A stretch of 64,000 nucleotides of DNA, taken from NCBI RefSeq assembly GCF_003390925.1, contig NZ_QUBS01000081.1, forward strand, positions 124,001-188,000. The letters are read 5' to 3'. A program made the translations under genes and the position numbers. The notes under the pieces were generated by a model. The model did no database searches. It was not told where the DNA came from and worked only from the letters and a program-made list of their open reading frames with translations. This document shows, piece after piece, positions 17,506 to 25,326 of the stretch. Numbering within the stretch: position 1 is the stretch's first letter; the number at the start of each line of letters is the position of its first letter. Source of the DNA: Trinickia diaoshuihuensis. Lineage in GTDB: Bacteria; Pseudomonadota; Gammaproteobacteria; Burkholderiales; Burkholderiaceae.

Positions 17506-17602
17506 GAACTTTAAATATCCAGCTGTTCTGTTTGGATGAATCGCTGCGCTGGACTGGTTCGAATTCCGACGATCCGTGGGCAACGTTTACGCAGGAGGTG
17601 CA

Positions 17603-18157
17603 GTGGTTCATGAGAGCAAAATGAGCGGCCTCCGGCCCGGTGCGCGCTTCGACGATCGTTTCCCCGTAGAGCTGATTCACAAGCTCACGCTTGTCGACGA
17701 AGGGCAAGCGCTCAGGACCCTCTATGTCATCAACGGTGTGATCGTCTATAGCGGACTGGTTGAACGCCTATTTTGGGAGCAGCGCTCGCTCGTCGCGCAA
17801 TCGTTCATCGAGGGCTCTACGTTGACGTTCAGCGACATGGGCGGCGCAGGTCTGCAATATAAGATCGCGGACGTGATGCGGATTACGCGCGCACCGCGAT
17901 ATGTCGAATGGCTCGAGCAAATCGATGCGCTCGCTCGTACGCAGTGGAACGAGCACCACTATGCGAGGCGAACGGGTGCGCACACACCGGGCGACTCCTG
18001 GATCGAGTCGTATCTCGAAGGGTTGACGCCGAGCGATGCTTGGGAAATTGAAAAGCGCGCTGCCTTGGCAGTAGACGGGAATGCGTCGGCCTTGGCTGTC
18101 AGTGCGGCCCATGCGCTTCGGCGTGACTATGCGTTGCCAAGCGTTTTTATGCGCTAA
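17603..18157 (+). CDS. hypothetical protein, first gene of effector cluster
   Basis: A 184-residue soluble protein without signal peptide, membrane segment or recognised domain. It contains LTLVDEGQALRTLYVINGVIVYSG near the start and a Trp-rich helical C-terminal half. It lacks the tail shared by the two lipases. GTG 17603 is chosen because AGGAGG lies four bases before it; GTG 17576 and ATG 17621 are alternatives in the same frame. As the first gene of the cargo cluster, ahead of a signal-peptide protein, it could be an adaptor or chaperone for effector loading, a role that DotN/IcmSW fill elsewhere. That is inference from position only. Confidence 0.6.
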   Translation: MVHESKMSGLRPGARFDDRFPVELIHKLTLVDEGQALRTLYVINGVIVYSGLVERLFWEQRSLVAQSFIEGSTLTFSDMGGAGLQYKIADVMRITRAPRYVEWLEQIDALARTQWNEHHYARRTGAHTPGDSWIESYLEGLTPSDAWEIEKRAALAVDGNASALAVSAAHALRRDYALPSVFMR

Positions 18158-18202
18158 ACTCGCGCGATTTCAATCGATTTCCATTACACGACTGGGGGCC
18201 AA

Positions 18203-19324
18203 GTGAAGTTGCGTCAAATTGGAGTTTTGCTCGCGATGACAGGAGTACTGTGCATGACGAATGCGACGGCGGCGAATGCCGGGAATCCACCGGAGCCCAA
18301 GCTCGAGCGAACCATTTCGCTGGGGCACGCACCGCTATTGGGGTTGGGGACTTTGGCCGGGAAGTTCGCTCCTATCGTCAAGAAGATGAGCTTCAGTCCG
18401 GACGGACGTTTTCTGGGATTGGTGGTGACGACGAGCGAGAGCCCGACCGATATCGTCGTTTGGGACGTGAAAGCCAATAAGGAACAGGCGCGCATTCATT
18501 TCGATCAGGTTTACGCCAATATGCCTTGGGAAAAGCTTCTATGGCTCCAAGGCGGTAAAATCGTGACGTTCGGCGCTCAGTGGCAGTGGGATGCCATGAC
18601 AGGCAAAGCACTTCCCGATAATCCGGCTACCGGCGGGATGGCTCGGCTCAATAAGGATGGGACGAAGATGCTGACGGTGTCGGGCACCATCGGCGATCCC
18701 TCTATGATCCACGTCTATGACACGAGGACGTGGGCGGAGCGGAAGATCGATCTCGAAGGCTTGCAAGTCGGTGGTGCGGTATGGACTGCTGATGACAAGA
18801 TTCTCGCCCTGGTTAGCGAGACCGCCGATTCTCGTGGGAAGGTGGCGAACGGACACCACGTCAAACCATATGACACCGCAATTAGACTGATTGACCCTAC
18901 GGGCGGCGCGCCAACACGCGATGTCTGGTTTGCCGGAGAAAAGACGGGCGATCCGACGATGCCGTTGAAAACGGCGCTTCCTGTTGAGACCGATATGGAA
19001 CCGAGCTTCGCGACCAATCAGGTGTTCCTCTATTCTGGGGAGGTAATCGACAGTTCAACACTGGCGGTCCGGCCTTTCTGGGATGAGGATACCGGCGGAA
19101 TTACCGTTAGCCCGGATGGGCACTGGTTGTTTTCGAAAGGAATGACTTCTGTCGACCCCAAGCTCAAACCTGTGCTCAATGCAGTTGTAGACACCACAAC
19201 AGGAAAGGCGATAACGCATTTTACCGGTGGCATGGAGCATCTGGGCGGCATCGCTGCTAGCCCTGATGGTAAATGGCTTGCTATCGGCGATGAGAACGCT
19301 GTCTATTTATATAGACTTAATTAA
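18203..19324 (+). CDS. periplasmic beta-propeller protein, candidate immunity protein
   Basis: A 373-residue protein with a signal peptide (cleavage near NATAANA, about 24) and WD40/YVTN-like blades: FSPDGRFLGLVV, IVVWDVKA, LNKDGTKMLTV, IHVYDTRTW, WTADDKILALV, VSPDGHWLFS and ASPDGKWLAIGD. This suggests a periplasmic propeller of six or seven blades. It begins at GTG 18203 after GGGGG. It directly precedes the class-3-lipase-like effector gene and so may protect the producing cell from that enzyme in the periplasm. A scaffold or binding role is equally possible; no enzymatic residues are evident. Confidence 0.65.
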   Translation: MKLRQIGVLLAMTGVLCMTNATAANAGNPPEPKLERTISLGHAPLLGLGTLAGKFAPIVKKMSFSPDGRFLGLVVTTSESPTDIVVWDVKANKEQARIHFDQVYANMPWEKLLWLQGGKIVTFGAQWQWDAMTGKALPDNPATGGMARLNKDGTKMLTVSGTIGDPSMIHVYDTRTWAERKIDLEGLQVGGAVWTADDKILALVSETADSRGKVANGHHVKPYDTAIRLIDPTGGAPTRDVWFAGEKTGDPTMPLKTALPVETDMEPSFATNQVFLYSGEVIDSSTLAVRPFWDEDTGGITVSPDGHWLFSKGMTSVDPKLKPVLNAVVDTTTGKAITHFTGGMEHLGGIAASPDGKWLAIGDENAVYLYRLN

Positions 19325-19354
19325 AGACCAATATTAAAAACGGGGAGTCCGCAT

Positions 19355-20443
19355 ATGAGTCAGTCGAAGCCGTCCGCAACGGTCGAAGACATGCTGACTG
19401 CCGATGTTGCTGCCTACGGAGACCCGGGAGGTCCGCAACTAGGTAGTCAGTGGACGCCACTGCCGCTCGAGCGTTTCAGTGACGCGAAGCTTAGACGCGC
19501 GATGGACCGCTTCGGCTACTCGGGACGAATCTACGCTGATGTGAAGACTGGAGAAGTGATCATCGCCAACCGGGGTACGCAAAACCGAGCTAACTTCAAG
19601 TCGGACGTGGGCGTCGCGATGGGGATGGTGGCGGACGCACAGTCTACGGCAGACGAATTTGCGAGGCGAGGACTGATAGCGGCGCAGCGATTCTTGTCGG
19701 ACCACGGCGTCAAAATGAGCGCGATATACACCACAGGGCATTCGCTCGGCGGCGCGGAAGCCGAGGGGCAAGCGCAGATGCTTAGCATAGAAAACGGCCC
19801 GCATGCGCTTCCGCCTGACGTTCACATCACCAATTTCTCGATCGATGCCCCCGGGGTTGGCTATCGCGCACACCGAGGAGACCGGAGCCGATACACGAGC
19901 TACAACCTGTCCGCGCAGGGCGATGTCGTTCACAAGGCCGGCGGCGATCAGTTGGAGGGTACCGTTCAAGTATCGCTGCCCATCGGTCCTGGAATCATGC
20001 AAACCGAGGGCAAGATGATCGCCGGTGCGGCTATCGCGGTGGAATTGCCGTCGGTTGGCGTGCCGATACTGGCCGACGGTGCTAAGCAAGCGCTGGACGC
20101 GCATAGAAGCACGCTGATTCTGAACCAAGTAAGTGGTACCGCGCTAGCAAGCACGAAGGTCACTGAACTGGGGACATCGGCGGGCGATATCCTAGCGGCA
20201 TTCAAAACGAAGTCGAACCAGGCGCAACCCACTTCAGTGCAAGCGCAATCGAATGCCGATGCTGCGACCGAAAAACACGCGGCGGCAATCGGTGTCGATC
20301 ACCGCGATATTTGGGGGCTCGATACGAAGGGGAACATCGACCCCGCTGCGCTGAACGGCTGTACGAAGCAGGACTATACCGAGCGATGGCTCGACCTGAA
20401 CGGATTTGAGTCGAAGCCTCGGATGCAGCACAAGAATGGGTAG
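19355..20443 (+). CDS. class-3-lipase-like putative T4BSS effector
   Basis: A 362-residue alpha/beta-hydrolase without signal peptide. The lipase elbow GHSLGG places the nucleophile at Ser130; Asp164 (FSIDAPG) and His193 (GDVVHKAG) are candidate triad partners. A helical linker (about 200-315) leads to the C-terminal tail (318-362) with IWGLDTKGNIDP, NG, YTERW, NGF and a terminal KNG. The same tail ends the unrelated lipase at 21041, so it is probably a secretion or recruitment signal. The enzyme would hydrolyse membrane phospholipids of a target cell. GGGGAG precedes the ATG. Neighbours: propeller upstream, lipoprotein downstream, both immunity candidates. Confidence 0.75.
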   Translation: MSQSKPSATVEDMLTADVAAYGDPGGPQLGSQWTPLPLERFSDAKLRRAMDRFGYSGRIYADVKTGEVIIANRGTQNRANFKSDVGVAMGMVADAQSTADEFARRGLIAAQRFLSDHGVKMSAIYTTGHSLGGAEAEGQAQMLSIENGPHALPPDVHITNFSIDAPGVGYRAHRGDRSRYTSYNLSAQGDVVHKAGGDQLEGTVQVSLPIGPGIMQTEGKMIAGAAIAVELPSVGVPILADGAKQALDAHRSTLILNQVSGTALASTKVTELGTSAGDILAAFKTKSNQAQPTSVQAQSNADAATEKHAAAIGVDHRDIWGLDTKGNIDPAALNGCTKQDYTERWLDLNGFESKPRMQHKNG

Positions 20444-20490
20444 GGGATTCGGCGAAGTTCACCCATAAGGTAATCAAAAAAAGGCAGAAA

Positions 20491-21018
20491 GTGAAGGTCC
20501 GAAATTTTTTTGCTTCGAGTTGTCTCGTCGTTGCCGGAGCGATGCTGCTGGGAGGGTGTGCTATTGGCACGGATACGCCGGTGCACGCGTTCGACTTCGA
20601 TGTACGCGATGACAGCCCTGGTGTCGAGGTGATGGACTACCAGTACGGCGCGTCGCGCTTGCCGGGAGTGCGTCCGCCGGCGGATGCGTTGGCGCATGAC
20701 CAGGTGCCGCAGCAAACCGATGTCGATGGGGCGATGCGTCGCGGGGACTTCTTGTACGTGAAATGGCGGATTCAATCGACAGGAAAGGTGTACGAAGATC
20801 GGGTGGATTTGCGCAGTCGCCTGCCTAGCAATCTTGATCATTGCCGGATCCATTTCGCAATCGATGGCCGCCAGTTGTATGTATATCTTATTTCACCCGA
20901 GAAAGTGACGGGGCTATGCCCAGACGACCCCGGTGAGGCGTACAAGCGAACGGCTCCTTATAAACAAATACTTATCACGTACTGTTTCAAAAAAATAACA
21001 CAGATATATCCGAATTAA
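20491..21018 (+). CDS. lipoprotein, candidate immunity protein for DUF2235 lipase
   Basis: A 175-residue lipoprotein: signal peptide with lipobox LLGGC (Cys23), then a small domain of mixed strands with two or three cysteines and a conserved-looking centre (GDFLYVKWRI, VDLRSRLP, LYVYLISPEKVTG). It starts at GTG 20491; the 47-bp gap before it is A-rich. Small lipoproteins next to Tle1-type phospholipases are usually immunity proteins that block the enzyme in the periplasm, and this one lies 22 bases upstream of such a gene. The family is not recognised beyond that. Its base composition is lower in G+C than that of the secretion genes. Confidence 0.65.
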   Translation: MKVRNFFASSCLVVAGAMLLGGCAIGTDTPVHAFDFDVRDDSPGVEVMDYQYGASRLPGVRPPADALAHDQVPQQTDVDGAMRRGDFLYVKWRIQSTGKVYEDRVDLRSRLPSNLDHCRIHFAIDGRQLYVYLISPEKVTGLCPDDPGEAYKRTAPYKQILITYCFKKITQIYPN

Positions 21019-21040
21019 AAAAGGTTTTGCGAGGTGACCC

Positions 21041-22360
21041 ATGAGTGTAAGCGAAACCCTAGCGTCAGACGATGTCGCGCGTGCGCGGCAACAGGGAGAG
21101 TCAATTGCCGTCAGCGGTAGGTTAACCTCTGGTTTGAATCGATTCGTGTTTTTTTCGGCATTTGACGGGACAAACAACGATAAGAGCGACGTAAAGCTAT
21201 CGGGTAACCCACAAAACACAAATGTCGCCCAATTGTTCGATCAAGTCGATAAAGCTTCCAAGCTTACTGAAGGATTAAGGACGAGTTATTTTCCCGGCCC
21301 CGGAACCCGAGGTTCCCGAGCTGGATCGGCATGGTTCGGCCCAGAAGTCACGGCCCAGATAGTCGATACTGCACAGCGAGCTTATGCGCAATTCTGCGCA
21401 GAGGCGAGCAAATGGCTTGACAGGCACCCCAACGGTTCGGTCACCGCCATGATGACAAGCTTCAGCCGTGGTAGCGCTTCTGCTGCAATCTTCTCCCAAC
21501 TTCTATGGGAGCACGGTTTAGTCGATCCGAAAACCGGCAAAACATTGATCCCTCCCGGCGAAGTCGGCGTCACTGCCGGCCTCATCTACGATCCCGTCGA
21601 CACCGGCGTCAGCGGCAATCTCGCCTTCGCGCCAAACGTGCGCAACATCACGGTGGTACGTTCCCTCGACGAGCACCGCACTGAATTTAGAGGCGCCGAC
21701 TACACCGGTCAGCCCGGCGTTACGGTCTTGCCGTTCACCGGCAACCATTGCGATGTCGGTGGAGGCTACGACAACGGCCTAGGTGCTCTATCCCTGGAAG
21801 CGGGGACTGCATTTTTTCGCAACTCAGGGCTACCGATCGCGGACGTGGCAGAAGCCCGCAGATTCGATCCGACGCAACCGGTAGTCATCCATACGGAAGG
21901 CGTAGACGACCACGGGCGCAGACAATGGTCTGAGGACGCCTTGCATGGCTACGGCGTTCCCCGCTTGAATGAACGCGTGGTGACTGCGGCTATGATCCAA
22001 GAGAAAAGCGCTAACAGCCAGACTACGCGCTTCACGGATTTCAACGGGACGCACGTAACGTTGACCACTCGCCCGGACGGCGGCTACACAGAGCGCATGA
22101 CCACGCGTGACGGGCATACGGTAGATACGTCGAGTAACAACCGAGCGCCGGTGCAGACCAATACCGACTCAGCAATTGGTCACTCACCTTCATCCGAAAC
22201 TGCCGGCGAATTCAATATCTATGGCATCGACACTAAGGGCAATATTCATCCGTCGCTGATCAATGGTGCGAAAGGCGCCAACGAGGCGTACGTGAAGCAA
22301 TGGTGCGATGAGAGGGGCTACCGCGAGGCGCCTTCCCGCTCGTTCAAGAATGCGGGATGA
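21041..22360 (+). CDS. Tle1/DUF2235-like phospholipase, putative T4BSS effector
   Basis: A 439-residue protein with the DUF2235 layout found in Tle1 phospholipase effectors: FFSAFDGTNND near the N-terminus (33-46), the elbow SFSRGS with nucleophile Ser142, an aspartate in YDPVDTG (about 184-187), and HCDVGGGY with His236. The C-terminal tail (392-439) contains IYGIDTKGNIHP, NG, YVKQW, RGY and a terminal KNAG, matching the tail of the lipase at 19355. No signal peptide, so export would use the type IVB machine. In type VI systems such enzymes kill bacteria by membrane hydrolysis; here the tail and the surrounding genes point to type IVB delivery. The lipoprotein upstream is the likely immunity partner. 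Confidence 0.8.
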   Translation: MSVSETLASDDVARARQQGESIAVSGRLTSGLNRFVFFSAFDGTNNDKSDVKLSGNPQNTNVAQLFDQVDKASKLTEGLRTSYFPGPGTRGSRAGSAWFGPEVTAQIVDTAQRAYAQFCAEASKWLDRHPNGSVTAMMTSFSRGSASAAIFSQLLWEHGLVDPKTGKTLIPPGEVGVTAGLIYDPVDTGVSGNLAFAPNVRNITVVRSLDEHRTEFRGADYTGQPGVTVLPFTGNHCDVGGGYDNGLGALSLEAGTAFFRNSGLPIADVAEARRFDPTQPVVIHTEGVDDHGRRQWSEDALHGYGVPRLNERVVTAAMIQEKSANSQTTRFTDFNGTHVTLTTRPDGGYTERMTTRDGHTVDTSSNNRAPVQTNTDSAIGHSPSSETAGEFNIYGIDTKGNIHPSLINGAKGANEAYVKQWCDERGYREAPSRSFKNAG

Positions 22361-22367
22361 CCGGCAC

Positions 22368-22384
22368 GCCGCGATCCTCGCGGC
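22368..22384. terminator. hairpin between convergent genes
   Basis: GCCGCGA, a three-base loop and TCGCGGC form a 7-bp stem in the 66-bp gap between the convergent DUF2235 gene and pilV copy 3. There is no T-run on either side, so intrinsic termination is uncertain. Confidence 0.3.
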
Positions 22385-22426
22385 GGCTCCGTCCCAGCGG
22401 CGCTCTCCTGGCGCACGACTCTCCTG

Positions 22427-23809
22427 TCACTGAGCGCAGATCGCATGCGCGATGCACGTACCGCTATTACCCTCGTTGCAGTAATACCCATTCCCCGACG
22501 GCGCGCAGGTTCGAGGCGAGATTTCTCGTCCGTCTCCACCGCGGAACATGTCGCAACTCCCGCCCGTTAGCGTATAGCCGGCCGGGCACGAGACTGTTGC
22601 CGACGGTTGCCAGCTTCCCGAACTTACGGCGACCGTCGTGATCGTGCCGGCCGCAGTCCAATAGCCGTACTCGCAAAATACGGCGGTGCCGGCGTCAGAC
22701 CTTCCAATCATAAAATTCTGTCCACAGGGAAGGCCCTGTGTTGCACCACCATTGATTTGGACATATTGATCCGCGATCACTTGGCCGTTGAATTCATTGC
22801 TGTTGAAGTTGCTAACCATCTTACCGCTGTTGTCGAAGCCGCCAGCATCGAGATAGAGTGTGGCTCCACCCTTTGGCTGAATGAAAATATCTCCGTCGCT
22901 GGTCAGTCCCGCTTGAGTCAGCGCAGTCTGAGTACCGTGCAGCCCCCCCGCCGGTGAAGTCGATGTGACTGCGCCAGTCGCATTGATTGTTCCGTTTGCC
23001 AAGACCGCGCCCGAGTACAACGGCTGCGGATTGCCGGCGCTATCCGCCAGCACGGTACCGCCCGGTGCGTTCACATAGAGCTGATTTGCCCCCGCGAAGT
23101 AAGAAAGCGACGCATTGCCGACCGTGACGGTCGACGCTCCAACGTTGCCGGCATTGTTGATGTTATTCGACGCCATATCCAGCGCCGTCTTCATCTGGTT
23201 CAACTGAGGCTGACCTGGCACCGCCACTCGGTACAAATAGTCGTTATTGGCTTGTGAATCGGTGAACGCGAGCAGCGAGGCCAGGTGCCCGCTACCGGGA
23301 TTTCCATAGTTCGCCAGCGGCAGGCTCCAGCCGCCGTATGCACCAACGGCGTTACCTGTATTCATCGTCGTGTCACCGGCCTGATTCGGGTAAGGCACGA
23401 AGCCGCCTTGCGCACCCGCTTGCGCGGCGATTTGCACGAGTTGCTTGGTGTCGGAAATCGCCCTGCCCTGTCGCGAGGTGACGAGCGCTTGCAATTGTCC
23501 GCTTCCCGTTTGGAGGACCTGCAATTGCCATATTTGACCGAAAGGATTGATGAAGGAGAATCCTTGCGGCAGATAGGGCTTCAACTGAGCCGCGGGAACC
23601 GGATATGGCGCGTTCGTAGAGGCCACGGACAGCAGAAAGCTTGCATTTTCCTGCACGTACTGCTGAGCGGCCTTATCGAATACGAGCATCTGACCGGCCG
23701 TGGCGGCCGATTGCACATTGGAAACGCCGAGCTTCGCCCAAGTAGCGAAGCCGGCAACGCCCATCATCGATAGCGTCAACGCGATGATGTATCCAAGCAG
23801 AGCGTCCAT
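22427..23809 (-). CDS. pilV: PilV-like tip pilin/adhesin, copy 3
   Basis: A 460-residue paralogue of the genes at 14570 and 16054. It begins MDAILG with a hydrophobic helix and carries the same body (SDTKQLVQIAAQAGA, GGFVPYPNQ, LNQMKTALDM). The C-terminal part (from about 330) is distinct: TQGLPCGQNFMIGRSDAG, VFCEYGYW, then a cysteine-rich end with at least seven cysteines. It is the last gene of the minus-strand pilus operon, the classic position of pilV in R64. The cysteine pairs probably need the TrbB-like protein. It converges on the phospholipase gene. Confidence 0.8.
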   Translation of the reverse strand: MDALLGYIIALTLSMMGVAGFATWAKLGVSNVQSAATAGQMLVFDKAAQQYVQENASFLLSVASTNAPYPVPAAQLKPYLPQGFSFINPFGQIWQLQVLQTGSGQLQALVTSRQGRAISDTKQLVQIAAQAGAQGGFVPYPNQAGDTTMNTGNAVGAYGGWSLPLANYGNPGSGHLASLLAFTDSQANNDYLYRVAVPGQPQLNQMKTALDMASNNINNAGNVGASTVTVGNASLSYFAGANQLYVNAPGGTVLADSAGNPQPLYSGAVLANGTINATGAVTSTSPAGGLHGTQTALTQAGLTSDGDIFIQPKGGATLYLDAGGFDNSGKMVSNFNSNEFNGQVIADQYVQINGGATQGLPCGQNFMIGRSDAGTAVFCEYGYWTAAGTITTVAVSSGSWQPSATVSCPAGYTLTGGSCDMFRGGDGREISPRTCAPSGNGYYCNEGNSGTCIAHAICAQ

Positions 23810-23818
23810 GGCGCGTCC

Positions 23819-24301
23819 TCAAGGCGTAATCTGAACCCATTCGAGCAGGTCGCCCGCGGGGACCGTCGCCGGTATCGCCACGGTCTGCCCCGTGGCGACC
23901 ATGACGCCTTGCCCTACGGCCGGCACCCGATACCACGCTTCGCTCCCCTGCGTATCGGTCATCAGTTGCGCGGCTTCGCCCGGCTTCGATGCCGCAAACG
24001 CATAGACGTTGCGCGCGCCTCCCGCCGCGGGCGTCGTCATACAAACCGCGCCTTGCGGTATTACCGCTCCGACGGGCAATGTGGTGAGCGGCAAATTTTG
24101 GCTAATCGTCCCGGGGTTCTTGGTCGCCTCGTCGAGGCAGGCCGCGCCATACGTCTGCATGCGCTGAGAGGCCACCATGGCGGCGTTCATCATCTGCCCG
24201 GCCTTGCCTGCGCCCGTGACGGCTTGCGCGAGCTGGTCCATCTGCATGCCGAGGCCGATAAAGAACAATACGACCATGATGGGGAGTACGAGAAAGCCCA
24301 T
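23819..24301 (-). CDS. minor pilin-like protein
   Basis: A 160-residue protein with an N-terminal hydrophobic helix (LVLPIMVVLFFIGLGM, about 4-19) followed by a globular domain with cysteines at about 55 and 87. The start codon overlaps the stop of the ATPase gene (TAATG), which fixes the start; a longer frame upstream would run through that gene. It lies between the pilus ATPase and pilV, so it is probably a minor pilin or an inner-membrane pilus factor. It lacks the MDxI-G start of the other pilins. Confidence 0.6.
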   Translation of the reverse strand: MGFLVLPIMVVLFFIGLGMQMDQLAQAVTGAGKAGQMMNAAMVASQRMQTYGAACLDEATKNPGTISQNLPLTTLPVGAVIPQGAVCMTTPAAGGARNVYAFAASKPGEAAQLMTDTQGSEAWYRVPAVGQGVMVATGQTVAIPATVPAGDLLEWVQITP

Positions 24302-25290
24302 TAGATTCTTCCCGCTTCGACTGTCGCACTGACGATTCGGCGTTGCCGGTCGATTTCCGACGACAACTGAGAAAAATCGCCTTTGCGCAGGGTGGCGCGG
24401 ATCGCCGTCTCGTTTGTCGCGCCCGAAATCACAAGCGGGGTGACGGTCAGCATGCGGCGTTCGGTACCGCCGTAGCTGGCCATCCGCATGCTTTGATGGA
24501 TCACGGCGCACAGCGCGTCCGCCAAGAAGCTCACATCGAGGCCCGATTCCCGAACCATGTTTTTCATGCGTTCAAGCGCCGTTTGTACATCGTTCGCATG
24601 CAGCGTCGACGACACGAGGTGTCCGCTCGTCCCCGCGAGCACCGCCTGGGCCGCAGCCTCGCGCGTGCGGATTTCGCCGAGCATGATGAGATTGGGCGCG
24701 GCGCGCAGGAGGCGATGGATCGTCGTACCGAATTCGGCGTCGCTGTGCACTTCCGTTTGATAGCACGTGCCGACGATCGGCCCCGCGCCATGGCGCCCTT
24801 GCAAGACGATTTCGACGGGGTTTTCGACGGTGCACGCGGTACCGCCGAACTTGCGCAATCGCTCGATCATCCACGATGCCTGGCTCATGGACTTCCCGTC
24901 GCCCGTCGCGCCTGTCCATAGAACGAGGCCCCCTTTGCCGAAATGCTCGGAAAGCATCGCATCGAGCAGGCGCGGCGGATAGCCGAGCTTGTCGTAATCG
25001 ATCGGACGGTCGAGCAGTCGGCGACAAATATAAACGTCGCCTTCCAGCGTTTCGATCCGCTGGACGCGTAGGCCGATGCCGTCCCAGTCGGCCCGGAAAT
25101 CGAGGCCCGTTCGATGCTCCTGCAACCGGCGTCGCAGCTCGAGCGTTTCTTCGAGCATGACTTCGCCCAGTACGCGGCGCTCCCGGTCGCTGGGGCTCGT
25201 TTTAAACCAAGCGCCGTCCGGTTCCAGATACAGATCGGAAAAGGGCAGTCCTCTCAGAGACTGGCCTTGCATGAACTGCCCTTCAGCCAT
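24301..25290 (-). CDS. PilT/TraJ/DotB-type secretion ATPase (second copy)
   Basis: A 329-residue ATPase of the VirB11/PilT superfamily with Walker A GATGDGKS (about 130-137), an Asp-box-like ENPVEI, Walker B LIMLGEIRTREA and a HxH-type SSTLHAND. It has no zinc site. It differs from the GspE-like PilQ at 26919 and from DotB at 33350, making three such ATPases in one operon. Location after pilS suggests a pilus retraction or assembly role. In R64 one TraJ (DotB) serves transfer, so this extra ATPase is a difference worth noting. Confidence 0.75.
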   Translation of the reverse strand: MAEGQFMQGQSLRGLPFSDLYLEPDGAWFKTSPSDRERRVLGEVMLEETLELRRRLQEHRTGLDFRADWDGIGLRVQRIETLEGDVYICRRLLDRPIDYDKLGYPPRLLDAMLSEHFGKGGLVLWTGATGDGKSMSQASWMIERLRKFGGTACTVENPVEIVLQGRHGAGPIVGTCYQTEVHSDAEFGTTIHRLLRAAPNLIMLGEIRTREAAAQAVLAGTSGHLVSSTLHANDVQTALERMKNMVRESGLDVSFLADALCAVIHQSMRMASYGGTERRMLTVTPLVISGATNETAIRATLRKGDFSQLSSEIDRQRRIVSATVEAGRI

Positions 25291-25326
25291 GGCGCACCTC
25301 GTGACTCGTAGCGCAGGCGAACTTCG

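Noticed and set aside
17548-17570. GGTTCGAATTCC, resembling a tRNA T-arm and possible attachment site
   Set aside because: The flanking bases do not form the T-stem and no acceptor or anticodon arm lies upstream; taken as chance.
19355-22360. Type VI secretion cargo (Tle effectors) as the route for the lipases
   Set aside because: No vgrG, PAAR, hcp or adaptor gene of type VI is near; the shared tail and the common dyad control tie them to the T4BSS.
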